NCBI GenBank assembly: GCA_000437515.1
Contig: FR898430.1
Span: 1,203 to 10,761 of the forward strand
Length of the DNA stretch: 9,559 nucleotides
Source: Acidiphilium sp. CAG:727
Lineage (GTDB): Bacteria > Bacillota > Clostridia > Christensenellales > Borkfalkiaceae
Direction of reading: 5' to 3'
Positions 1-6,781 of this stretch are shown here, in pieces. Each line of letters starts with the position of its first letter. The first letter of the stretch is position 1. The translations under genes and the position numbers were made by a program. Below the pieces are notes generated by a model. It saw nothing but the letters and a program-made list of their open reading frames with translations, made no database searches and was not told the origin of the DNA.

Positions 1-1223
1 GCTTTGTCTACGCCGCTCTGCGAAATCACCGTAACGTCATCATCCGACCGCGCGTATTTATACGACGCATCCCCGGCGTCGTCTTTGTAATAGTATGCGG
101 CGGGAAGAACGAGCGAAAATTCCGTGCCGACCAGATCTTCAACCTTTAAGTCTTTATACTTTACGGCAAATTTGTCCTCGTCGGCGACTTTTTCTATTCC
201 GTACATCGCCTTATACGCGCTGCCGACAGATTCGGGCAACGCGCTTGCGATATCGTACATCAATTCGTCTCTGTCGGCAAGTCCGAGAGCGGGTAAAATA
301 TAATCCGGTATACGGTTGTATTTATCTACGACGATCATGATTTCGCCGACTTCGGGATCGAAATCGAAATTCATCCAATCACCTGCAAGCACGTCGTATT
401 TTGACTTTATGAAATCGGCGTTGTTTATGGCTTCGCTCCACGCTTTACCCGAACTACCCATCAGGTTGTCGTACATGGAAATATACGAACTTGAAAAGTT
501 CGTGTTCTGCATCGTTTTATCCATCCATTCTACGGTACTCATAACCCGTTCATAGCCGCTTTCTCTTTTTACGTAGGTATCGAAAGACATGTTATAGGTA
601 TATTGAACGGCGGTTATCTTTTTCGCGTCGTATTGCTTTTTATCCAGTTCCTTTTTGAACCTTTCGAGATTGTTCGTAACCTGTACGCTGCTGTAAGTAT
701 GAATCATCTTATACAGCGAATCGTTTTGCTTGATCGAGCCGTTTTTCGGATACGCGCCGGCTTCGTCTTTTTTGTTGAATTCGTCTAAAACGGCGGTCAT
801 ATCGGTATACGTCTGCTGAATCGTTATCGGATAGCGCGCAAGCGTTTCTTCCTGCGTGCGGTTGATATACGACTGAAAACCGCTTGAAAGCGACAAGATA
901 AGCGCGATACCGATAATGCCTATGCTGCCCGCAAAAGAAACGAGAAAAGTCCTGCCCTTTTTGGTCATAAGGTTCCTGAAACTTAAAGCAAGCGCGGTGA
1001 AAAACGACATCGACGTTTTCTTTTTGCCCTTGTCGGTGCGTTTTTCTTTTTTCTCTTCCGTCGCCTCGATCGCCTCTTCTTCGGAAGAAAGCGGCCTGTC
1101 GTCGCCGACGAGTTCGCCGTCCAGAAGCCTTATTATTCTCGACGAATATTTTTCGGCGAGTTCGGGGTTATGCGTTACCATAACGATAAGGCGGTCGTTC
1201 GAAATCTCTTTGAGAAGTTCCAT
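1..1223 (-). CDS. ABC transporter permease part (MacB/FtsX-like), cut off from its ATPase by a frameshift; partial at window edge
   Basis: This is the downstream part of a single-chain ABC ATPase-permease, open in one minus-strand frame from the frameshift to base 1. It first completes the nucleotide-binding domain: a D-loop-like start, then the H-loop VTHN with its His codon at 1172-1170. A highly charged linker rich in Glu and Lys follows. Next comes a membrane entry segment (roughly 985-880) with the sequence RTFLVSFAGSIGIIGIALIL, typical of the first FtsX/MacB helix. The remaining 290 or so residues look like the large extracytoplasmic domain. The later membrane helices would lie beyond the left edge. 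The start given is the first in-frame ATG (MELLKE) after the upstream stop. It has no clear ribosome binding site, so independent translation is doubtful. Most likely this is the 3' part of a broken gene. The substrate is unknown; related exporters move peptides, antibiotics or lipoproteins. Confidence 0.75.
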   Translation of the reverse strand, partial: MELLKEISNDRLIVMVTHNPELAEKYSSRIIRLLDGELVGDDRPLSSEEEAIEATEEKKEKRTDKGKKKTSMSFFTALALSFRNLMTKKGRTFLVSFAGSIGIIGIALILSLSSGFQSYINRTQEETLARYPITIQQTYTDMTAVLDEFNKKDEAGAYPKNGSIKQNDSLYKMIHTYSSVQVTNNLERFKKELDKKQYDAKKITAVQYTYNMSFDTYVKRESGYERVMSTVEWMDKTMQNTNFSSSYISMYDNLMGSSGKAWSEAINNADFIKSKYDVLAGDWMNFDFDPEVGEIMIVVDKYNRIPDYILPALGLADRDELMYDIASALPESVGSAYKAMYGIEKVADEDKFAVKYKDLKVEDLVGTEFSLVLPAAYYYKDDAGDASYKYARSDDDVTVISQSGVDK

Positions 1224-1235
1224 TATCTGCACGCT

Positions 1236-1284
1236 CGTTTTACTGTCGAGCGCGCCCGTACGTTTTACGGTCGAGCGCGCCCGT
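1236..1284. repeat. 25-bp imperfect tandem duplication inside the ABC transporter gene
   Basis: Bases 1236-1259 and 1261-1284 are two copies of the same 24-base sequence, 23 of 24 identical (T1244 against G1269), with a period of 25 bases. Because 25 is not a multiple of three, the second copy shifts the ATPase frame into a TAA stop at 1242-1240. On the coding strand the copies differ at one codon, AGT (Ser) in one and CGT (Arg) in the other. The Ser version restores the expected LDSKTS. Deleting one unit joins the ATPase to the permease in a single frame. Replication slippage is the simplest origin. Confidence 0.9.
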
Positions 1285-1788
1285 CGGTTCGTCGGCGAGC
1301 AGAATTTCGGGGTCGTTGATAAGCGCGCGGGCAATTGCGACTCTTTGCATCTGACCGCCCGAAAGTTGGTTGGGGCGAGCGTTAATCTTATTCCCAAGCC
1401 CCACCTTTTCAAGTACGGCGACCGCTCTTGCATGCCGTTCTTTCGCTCCGATACCCGACAAAGTCAGCGCAAGTTCGACGTTTTCGGCAACCGTCTGGTG
1501 CGGAATCAGATTATAACTCTGAAACACGAAACCTACCGAATGATTGCGGTACGTATCCCATTCTTTATCCGAAAAATCCTTCGTGCTTTTGCCGTTGATT
1601 ATAAGGTCGCCCGACGTATAGCGATCGAGCCCGCCGATTATGTTGAGAAGCGTGGTCTTTCCGCAACCCGACGGACCTAAAATCGATACGAATTCGCTGC
1701 TGCGGAATTCCGTGCTTACGCCTTTAAGCGCAACCACCGTTTCGTCGGCGGTCTTGTACTCCTTGACGATATTTTTGAGTTCTAACAT
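1240..1788 (-). CDS. ABC transporter ATP-binding domain (MacB/LolD-like), N-terminal fragment ended by a frameshift
   Basis: This encodes the nucleotide-binding domain that powers the adjoining permease. In order it shows Walker A GPSGCGKTT (about residues 38-46), the Q-loop Q90, signature LSGGQ (142-146) and Walker B ILLADEP (162-168), then GALD. LolD/MacB-family ATPases normally run on as LDSKTS and reach an H-loop histidine. Here the chain instead reads LDRKTYGRARQ and stops at 182 residues, because a 25-bp duplication changes the frame. Without the extra 25 bases the reading becomes GALDSKTSVQIMELLKEIS and continues through VTHN into the permease, so the intact gene was one ATPase-permease chain. 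As it stands the product lacks the H-loop and is probably inactive. The start has a GGAGA ribosome binding site (1799-1795) and a promoter at 1852-1824. It diverges from the two-component genes. A sequencing or assembly error at the duplication is not excluded. Confidence 0.85.
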   Translation of the reverse strand: MLELKNIVKEYKTADETVVALKGVSTEFRSSEFVSILGPSGCGKTTLLNIIGGLDRYTSGDLIINGKSTKDFSDKEWDTYRNHSVGFVFQSYNLIPHQTVAENVELALTLSGIGAKERHARAVAVLEKVGLGNKINARPNQLSGGQMQRVAIARALINDPEILLADEPTGALDRKTYGRARQ

Positions 1789-1823
1789 ATACTTTCTCCG
1801 TTAAAAAATACTTCCTCATTTAT

Positions 1824-1852
1824 ATAATAACATTATTCTCGGCAAAAATCAA
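1824..1852 (-). promoter_or_regulatory. Predicted sigma-A-type promoter for the ABC transporter gene
   Basis: Reading the minus strand, TTGATT (1852-1847, 4 of 6 to the -35 consensus) is followed after 17 bases by TATTAT (1829-1824, 5 of 6 to the -10). The transcript would start about 30 bases upstream of the ATG at 1788, leaving room for the GGAGA ribosome binding site. It lies back to back with the promoter at 1892-1920, so a regulator bound between them could control both operons. Confidence 0.5.
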
Positions 1853-1891
1853 CCGCGGATTTTGAAAAAAGTGAATTTTTACGGCTTTTTC

Positions 1892-1920
1892 TTTACTTGA
1901 TTACGAAAATAGTATATAAT
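1892..1920 (+). promoter_or_regulatory. Predicted sigma-A-type promoter for the two-component operon
   Basis: TTTACT (1892-1897, 4 of 6) and a perfect TATAAT (1915-1920) are separated by 17 bases. The start of transcription would fall near 1927. That gives a short leader containing the ribosome binding site AAAGGTG (1937-1943), five bases before the ATG at 1949. The surrounding sequence is AT-rich. I saw no convincing pair of direct repeats that would mark an operator for the OmpR-type regulator. Confidence 0.6.
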
Positions 1921-1948
1921 ATACTAAAAAATCGGTAAAGGTGAAAAA

Positions 1949-2629
1949 ATGTTCGACGTTTTAGTGGCGGAAGACGATTTCGCGGTAAGAAAACTTACGA
2001 CCGTTTTACTCAAAAACGCGGGGTTTTCGGCGAGAGCCTTCGAAACCGCCGAGGAGGCGTATATATCTGCGGAAGAAAATCGACCGTCGCTCGCTTTGGT
2101 AGACGTGATGCTGCCGCATGAAAACGGTTATGCTCTGACGAAAAAACTGCGTTCTTTATATCCCGATTTGCCGATAATCATAGTTACCGCAAAATCGCTG
2201 CCGGCAGACAAGCGCGACGGATTTTTAAGCGGAGCCGACGATTATCTCGTAAAACCCGTAGACGAAGAAGAATTGATTTTGCGTATACGCGCCCTCCTAC
2301 GCAGGTCGGGTACCGCTTACGAACAAAAAATCTTCGCGGGGGATCTTATCGCCGACTACGCGGCTATGTCCGTAACCGTAAACGGAGAAAAAGTCGAACT
2401 CACTCAAAAAGAATTCCTACTGCTCTTCAAGTTGCTTTCTTCCCCCGGGAAAATCCTTACGCGTAACGATCTGGTAACCGAAATATGGGGCGAAAAACTC
2501 GAAGACGACCACACGCTTAACGTGCATATAAACAGGCTTCGCGAAAAAATTTCGAAATCGCAAAGCGTGGACCTGAAGGCGGCGCGCGGACTGGGATACA
2601 AGGCGGTGATAAACGATGAAAAAAAATAA
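1949..2629 (+). CDS. OmpR/PhoB-family response regulator
   Basis: This is a DNA-binding response regulator, presumably phosphorylated by the kinase encoded next. The receiver domain (about residues 1-118) carries the acidic pocket AEDD (residues 7-10), the phospho-acceptor Asp52 in LVDVMLP, the switch Thr80 in VTAKS and Lys102 in VKP. A winged-helix domain of the PhoB type fills residues 125-220, with the recognition-helix region DDHTLNVHINRLREKI and the C-terminal hairpin RGLGYK. At 226 residues it has the usual length for the family and looks complete. The start is well supported by AAAGGTG five bases upstream and by the promoter at 1892-1920. The gene overlaps the kinase gene by 14 nt, so the pair is almost certainly co-transcribed and translationally coupled. 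The target is unknown; the divergent ABC transporter is the natural candidate. Confidence 0.95.
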   Translation: MFDVLVAEDDFAVRKLTTVLLKNAGFSARAFETAEEAYISAEENRPSLALVDVMLPHENGYALTKKLRSLYPDLPIIIVTAKSLPADKRDGFLSGADDYLVKPVDEEELILRIRALLRRSGTAYEQKIFAGDLIADYAAMSVTVNGEKVELTQKEFLLLFKLLSSPGKILTRNDLVTEIWGEKLEDDHTLNVHINRLREKISKSQSVDLKAARGLGYKAVINDEKK

Positions 2630-3626
2630 AAGAACGATCGTAAAGGCGGTAAAAGAAATATGTTTCGCCACCGCGTGCGTATTGATAACCGCTCTGTTTA
2701 TGCTTATTTGCGTTGCATTCGCGGCGGGTTCTAGCGGCAAATCGAGCGGCGGACTTATAGTTTTCATCAGCGTATGCGCGGTGCTTGCGGGGCTCACCCC
2801 GTTCGTCGTAAGAACGATAAAACATCTATCCGACGACGAAAAAATAGAAGAATGCGCCGACGCAATTCTTGCGGGAAATTATTCGGTCGGAATGCCGGAC
2901 GTAAAAAGCGAATACGAGCCGATTATACGCGTTATGAAAAGGCTGTCCGACGCGCTTGCTTTCGTGGAAAAAACGCAGACCGACTTTATAAACGACTTCG
3001 CGCACGAACTGAAAACGCCGATAGTTTCGATTAAAGGCTTTGCGAAAATCGTCGCCGGCGGAGAAATTTCGGAAGAAGAAAAGAAAGAATATCTGTCGCT
3101 TATCGTTTCCGAATCGGACAGACTTATCGATCTCACGGCGAATACTCTTCTGCTCGACAGGCTCGGCGCGAACTCTCTCGAAGTGGACAAAAAAGAGTTT
3201 TCGTTAAGCGAAACCGCAAGAAAAGAAATACTGATTCTGCAAGACAAGTGGGAATCGAAAAATATCGAGGTCGAAGTCGAATTAAACGAAGTTACGGTGA
3301 ATTCCAACCCCGAACTCGTCGGGCAAATGATACTCAACGTCATCGAAAACGCCGTCAAATACACGCCCGACAACGGGAAAATCACGGTTACGGACGGGGT
3401 AACGGCGGACGGAGTTTTTCTTACGATAAAAGACGACGGAATCGGCATGGACGACGAAACCGGACGCAGAATGTTCGACCGCTACTATCGCGGGGATAAA
3501 TCAAGACAAAAAGGCGGAAACGGGCTGGGACTCGCTACCGTAAAGAAAATCGCCGAAGTTTTAGGCGTTAAAATTTCGGTAAACCCCGCCATAGACGAAG
3601 GCACGGAATTTACGTTTATTTTCTGA
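2616..3626 (+). CDS. Membrane sensor histidine kinase with a minimal extracytoplasmic loop
   Basis: This is the sensor kinase partner of the preceding response regulator. Two hydrophobic helices (about residues 14-37 and 46-66) are joined by only about 8 residues rich in Gly and Ser, so there is no external ligand-binding domain. A HAMP-like linker follows (about 67-120). The dimerisation/phospho-acceptor domain contains FAHELKTP with His130. The ATPase domain shows the N-box NVIENAVKYTP (Asn241, Asn245), the G1 box DDGIGM (273-278) and the G2 box GNGLGL (301-306). The family features are complete in 336 residues. A kinase with two helices and almost no loop usually senses within the membrane or through a partner, as BceS-type kinases do through an ABC transporter. 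Here, however, the HELKTP box and HAMP-like linker are those of general HAMP kinases, not typical BceS. The start overlaps the regulator gene by 14 nt. The end is TGA at 3624-3626, with no strong terminator on this strand. Confidence 0.93.
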   Translation: MKKNKRTIVKAVKEICFATACVLITALFMLICVAFAAGSSGKSSGGLIVFISVCAVLAGLTPFVVRTIKHLSDDEKIEECADAILAGNYSVGMPDVKSEYEPIIRVMKRLSDALAFVEKTQTDFINDFAHELKTPIVSIKGFAKIVAGGEISEEEKKEYLSLIVSESDRLIDLTANTLLLDRLGANSLEVDKKEFSLSETARKEILILQDKWESKNIEVEVELNEVTVNSNPELVGQMILNVIENAVKYTPDNGKITVTDGVTADGVFLTIKDDGIGMDDETGRRMFDRYYRGDKSRQKGGNGLGLATVKKIAEVLGVKISVNPAIDEGTEFTFIF

Positions 3627-3753
3627 TTTTTATTCATTTCGGAAGAATAACGCGATAAAAACCCGTCGTTAAGAACGAAGAGAAGCAATCCCCGCAACGA
3701 CATACGCGATGACGGTAAATATATATGTCATTATATACCCTTGCAGACGATAT

Positions 3754-3780
3754 AAAAAACGCCGGGCGCTTTCGCCCGGC
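3754..3780 (-). terminator. Intrinsic terminator for the trpS operon (minus strand)
   Basis: A perfect 8-bp GC-rich stem, GCCGGGCG (3761-3768) with CGCCCGGC (3773-3780), encloses a 4-base loop. Read on the minus strand it is followed after one G by six T residues (3759-3754). It lies just downstream of the stop of the gene ending at 3787. On the plus strand the hairpin is followed by TTAAAA only, so it would be at best a weak terminator for the kinase operon coming from the other side. Confidence 0.88.
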
Positions 3781-3786
3781 TTAAAA

Positions 3787-4539
3787 TCAATCTATTCTGT
3801 TTAATACGGTTACGTCGAGATAAAGCCCTATCGCGCCGTCGTCGCCCTTTTCAAAAGACAACTTTCCGTTTTCGTCGGCAACTATTTTTTTATACCGTCC
3901 GCCCGTAAGCGAAAGGTTTACGTCGTAAGTGTATTTTTCGCTATCTTCGAGATACGGCTTCAATTCTTCCGCTTTTGCGCCGCTTATATATCCGACGTGG
4001 TGAAACGCGCGGATGTCCCAGTCGAAAACGTACACCTCTATCGTTTCGCCGTTAAGCAACAATCCGCCGCGGCACAATTCCTGCCCGGCATATTCGTACG
4101 CCCGGTCGTCGGCGTACTCCTCTTTCAACTCCTTACCTTTAAGACCGTCGTACTTCGCAATACGCCCTCTTTTCACGCCCTCTTTGATTTCGGCGTCGAT
4201 TATTTTGGAGATTTTAATCCCCTCGTAATTCTTTCCGTCCGTTCCTTCTACGACGAACTCGCCGTAATACAGTCCGTCGCTTATATCGTAGCGAAGTCTT
4301 CTTCGTCTTCTCGCGCAAAGATAGTCCACGACGTCTTCGAGATCGGCAGGCGGAGTCAGTTCAAAGGCTTTTTTTTTACGCTTTTTCGGTTTTGCGACCT
4401 CTTCGACTTCCTCTCTCGTTCCGTCTAAAGCCCCTTCTTCGTCTAAAATCGTCTCGGTTTCTTCGTCGGAGTATTCGAGCGGAACTTCGTCGAAATCTTC
4501 AAGTCCGTCAAATTCGTCTTCGTATCTTTTTTTACCCAT
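3787..4539 (-). CDS. Hypothetical protein with acidic N-terminus, basic patch and possible HIRAN-like C-terminal domain
   Basis: I do not recognise this 250-residue protein with certainty. Three parts can be seen. Residues 1-50 are very acidic and low in complexity, probably disordered. Residues 50-57 are a basic run, KPKKRKKK. From about residue 66 to the end the sequence looks folded, with an Arg-rich stretch ARRRRRLRY (76-84) near its start. Within the last 100 residues, VYVFDWDIRAFHHVGYISGAKAEELKPYL, then LTGGRYKKI and GLYLDVTVL, recall the HIRAN pattern: a value-rich strand, then GYI/GYV, a helix, and a glycine turn. That match is by eye and weak. No signal peptide or membrane helix is present, so it is probably cytoplasmic. 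The ATG lies 4 nt after the trpS stop, with only a weak ribosome binding site, so it probably depends on translation of trpS. The operon ends at the terminator at 3780-3754. The charge pattern suggests nucleic-acid or ribosome contact, which is inference. Confidence 0.85.
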   Translation of the reverse strand: MGKKRYEDEFDGLEDFDEVPLEYSDEETETILDEEGALDGTREEVEEVAKPKKRKKKAFELTPPADLEDVVDYLCARRRRRLRYDISDGLYYGEFVVEGTDGKNYEGIKISKIIDAEIKEGVKRGRIAKYDGLKGKELKEEYADDRAYEYAGQELCRGGLLLNGETIEVYVFDWDIRAFHHVGYISGAKAEELKPYLEDSEKYTYDVNLSLTGGRYKKIVADENGKLSFEKGDDGAIGLYLDVTVLNRID

Positions 4540-4543
4540 CTTA

Positions 4544-5632
4544 TTATCCGCGTCTGTATTTTTCGGTTTGAGTTCTTACGAGTTCTTCGTCGGAGAAATA
4601 GTTTATTCTCATAGCCGACTTTACTTCGTTAAGCGTCTTATACGCCGTCTTTTCGGCTTCTTCGCTGCCCTTTCTGAGCATATCGTATACGGCGGGAACA
4701 TCCTGCTCGAACGTTTTTCTTCTTGCCCTTATCGGCTCTAAGGTCGCTTGCAACACTTCGTTTAAGAAGCGTTTTACTTTCATATCTCCCAAGCCGCCGC
4801 GGGTATAATGCGCCTTTAACGCTTCGAGGTTTTCGTAATCCGGCAAAAACGCTTTGAAGTGTTCGTCGGTGGCGAACGCGTCGAGATAAGTAAACACTGC
4901 GTTACCTTCGAGTTTGCCCGGGTCTGTAACCTTTATGTGGTCGGGGTCGGTAAACATACCCATAACCTTTTGTTTAACCTCGTCGGCGGTGTCGGAAAGA
5001 TAAATGCAGTTGCCGAGCGACTTGCTCATTTTTGCCTTTCCGTCCGTGCCGGGCAGTCTTAAACAAACTTTATTGGTCGGCAACACGGCTTTTGCCTCGA
5101 CGAGCGTTTCGCCGTAAACCGAGTTGAACTTTCTTACGATCTCGTTGGTCTGCTCTATCATCGGAAGTTGGTCTTCGCCTACCGGTACGACGTTAGCCTT
5201 AAACGCCGTTATATCCGCCGCCTGACTTATGGGATAAGTGAAAAATCCGACGGGAATACTCGTTTCGAAGTTACGCATCTGAATTTCGTTTTTAACCGTC
5301 GGATTGCGTTGCAGACGAGAAACGGTTACGAGGTTCATATAGTAAAACGAAAGTTCGGTAAGTTCGGGAACCTGCGACTGTATGAACATGGTCGTTTTAT
5401 CCGGCGAAAGACCGCACGAAAGGTAATCGAGCGTTACCTCTATAATATTTTGTCTTACCTTTTCGGGATTTTCCGCGTTATCGGTCAAAGCCTGCGCGTC
5501 GGCGATCATAACGAACATTTTATCGTAATCTCCGCCGTTCTGTATTTCCACTCTTCTTTTAAGCGAGCCTACGTAGTGCCCGACGTGAAGCCTGCCGGTA
5601 GGACGATCGCCCGTCAAAATTACGTTACCCAT
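4544..5632 (-). CDS. trpS: Tryptophan--tRNA ligase (TrpRS)
   Basis: This is the class I aminoacyl-tRNA synthetase that charges tRNA-Trp with tryptophan using ATP in the cytoplasm. The N-terminus has the TrpRS form ILTGDRPTGRLHVGHYVGSL, with the HIGH-type motif HVGH at residues 16-19. KMSKS is at 201-205. The tryptophan-pocket region reads FFTYPISQAADI (130-141), and GEDQLPMIEQTNEI (152-165) matches the conserved GxDQ segment. At 362 residues it is somewhat longer than the usual 330 or so, because of a longer C-terminal tail ending RRG. The start is supported by GGGGTG (5646-5641) eight bases upstream. The spacer to the divergent gene is only 130 nt, too short for an ordinary T-box leader, and I saw no T-box motif in it. 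Candidate promoter elements are ambiguous: TTGAAA (5703-5698) with a poor -10, or TAAAAT (5670-5665) with a poor -35. The hypothetical gene follows after 4 nt. Confidence 0.97.
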   Translation of the reverse strand: MGNVILTGDRPTGRLHVGHYVGSLKRRVEIQNGGDYDKMFVMIADAQALTDNAENPEKVRQNIIEVTLDYLSCGLSPDKTTMFIQSQVPELTELSFYYMNLVTVSRLQRNPTVKNEIQMRNFETSIPVGFFTYPISQAADITAFKANVVPVGEDQLPMIEQTNEIVRKFNSVYGETLVEAKAVLPTNKVCLRLPGTDGKAKMSKSLGNCIYLSDTADEVKQKVMGMFTDPDHIKVTDPGKLEGNAVFTYLDAFATDEHFKAFLPDYENLEALKAHYTRGGLGDMKVKRFLNEVLQATLEPIRARRKTFEQDVPAVYDMLRKGSEEAEKTAYKTLNEVKSAMRINYFSDEELVRTQTEKYRRG

Positions 5633-5762
5633 AACAAAAACACCCCGATTAGTTTATTGAAGCCATTTTATCACATTTTTCGCATTAAATAAAGCGTTTT
5701 TCAAGGCAAAATAAAATTTACGCCGCCGTATTAAAACGAAAACCGAAATCATATACTCTAAT

Positions 5763-6749
5763 ATGATAAAACCCGTAAAAGCGGCGGCGTATATCGCGCT
5801 TATTTTCGTTCTTGCGTTTACGCCTCTCGTCGCGGCGAAAAAAACGCGGACGGATAACGATTTTCTTCTTAAACCCGCCGGACACGAACAAATATTGACG
5901 CTATGGCACGTAGAAACTTTTGAAGGCGGCGTCGGCTCCCGCGGGGATTTTATCAACGGACGAGCCGTGGAATTCGGCGAGAAAGGTCGGCACGTACTCG
6001 TAAAAACGCATACTGCCGAAAGCGCGAAGGCGGCTTTGGAAAAAGGCGAAAAGCCGGACCTCGTATCTTTCGGAATCGGCGCGGATTTCGTCGTTCCTCT
6101 GGTAAAGCAGGTTACTCTGACCGTGGCGGGCGACAAAATAAAAAGCCGGGCGTTCGTGTGGGCGCAGGGCGGATATTTTTTATTCCGCAAAAGCGGCGAC
6201 GAAACCCCCGTAAAAACTCTTACGATTTCGGACGGCGGTAAAAATCTGCCGCACGGCGCGGTTCGTCTTACGGGCGTAAAATACGAGAATATCGAAACGG
6301 TAAAATCTACCGACGCTTATCTTAAACTCATTTCGGGCAAAACCGACGCGATGATAGGCACGCAGCGCGATATTCGCCGCTTCACGGTAAAAAATTTCGC
6401 TTATATCGCGACTCCTCTCGAAAAATATAACGACCTGTATCAATACGTGGCTATAACCACCGACGACGAAAACAAACTTCCGACGGCGAAAGCCTTCGCG
6501 GAATATCTTTTAAGCGAAAAAACGGCGAAAAAAATATCGTCGCTGTATATGATTCCCCGTTACTTTTCTTTAACCGACGCTCCGCTGCAAAGTTACGACG
6601 CGGCGAAAAACGAAAAAACGATAAGTCCTTTTATCTCGCCCGAAAACTTAGAAATCCTGAAAGAAGATTTAACGGAATCTCTCGCTCTGAAAGAAAAGTG
6701 TTATTCGTTTGAAAACTCTTTGCTATCGCCCTCAAACGCTTGTAATTAA
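5763..6749 (+). CDS. Secreted solute-binding-like protein (periplasmic-binding-protein type 2), orphan, no lipobox
   Basis: The sequence resembles extracellular solute-binding proteins. After a signal peptide comes LTLWHVETFEGGVGSRGDFIN, a following VLVKTHTAESAKAALEKGEKPDLVSFG segment, and later KAFAEYLLSEKTAKKISSLYMIP, which fits the C-terminal lobe of these proteins. Residues 1-25 form an export signal: KPVK, then a hydrophobic core AAAYIALIFVLAFTPL, with a plausible signal-peptidase cleavage near VAA-KK. There is no lipobox cysteine, which is unusual for a Gram-positive binding protein; it may be released or stay anchored by the uncleaved helix. At 328 residues it is shorter than the usual 400-450 for sugar-binding relatives. 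No permease or ATPase gene adjoins it, so its transporter, if any, is elsewhere. No Shine-Dalgarno precedes the ATG. TATACT at 5752-5757 could be a -10, placing the transcript start at or next to the ATG (leaderless). murB begins 32 nt downstream. The ligand cannot be guessed. Confidence 0.8.
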   Translation: MIKPVKAAAYIALIFVLAFTPLVAAKKTRTDNDFLLKPAGHEQILTLWHVETFEGGVGSRGDFINGRAVEFGEKGRHVLVKTHTAESAKAALEKGEKPDLVSFGIGADFVVPLVKQVTLTVAGDKIKSRAFVWAQGGYFLFRKSGDETPVKTLTISDGGKNLPHGAVRLTGVKYENIETVKSTDAYLKLISGKTDAMIGTQRDIRRFTVKNFAYIATPLEKYNDLYQYVAITTDDENKLPTAKAFAEYLLSEKTAKKISSLYMIPRYFSLTDAPLQSYDAAKNEKTISPFISPENLEILKEDLTESLALKEKCYSFENSLLSPSNACN

Positions 6750-6781
6750 GAATAATTTATTGTAAAATAGGAGAAAATAAA

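Noticed and set aside
916..1680. Long plus-strand open frame (254 codons) opposite the ABC transporter gene
   Set aside because: It runs antisense to a clear ABC ATPase, its translation shows no family motif, and it has no ribosome binding site of note. It is a shadow of the real gene.
3709..3739. Inverted repeats ATGAC/GTCAT and GGTA/TACC downstream of the kinase gene
   Set aside because: The stems are short, AT-rich and overlapping, with no T tract after them. They look like chance in an AT-rich spacer and not like a terminator or operator.
5168..5692. Plus-strand open frame opposite trpS
   Set aside because: It is antisense to a strongly supported TrpRS and its translation is rich in Arg and His without any recognisable pattern.
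5633..5762. T-box leader expected for trpS
   Set aside because: Only 130 bases separate trpS from the divergent gene, and no GGTGGNACCGCG-type core is present on the trpS strand, so a standard T-box is not supported here.
6740..6768. TTGTAA, 17 bases, TAAAAT as a promoter for murB
   Set aside because: The predicted transcript start (about 6775) would fall after the AGGAGA ribosome binding site that decides the murB start, so the promoter would remove the site it needs.
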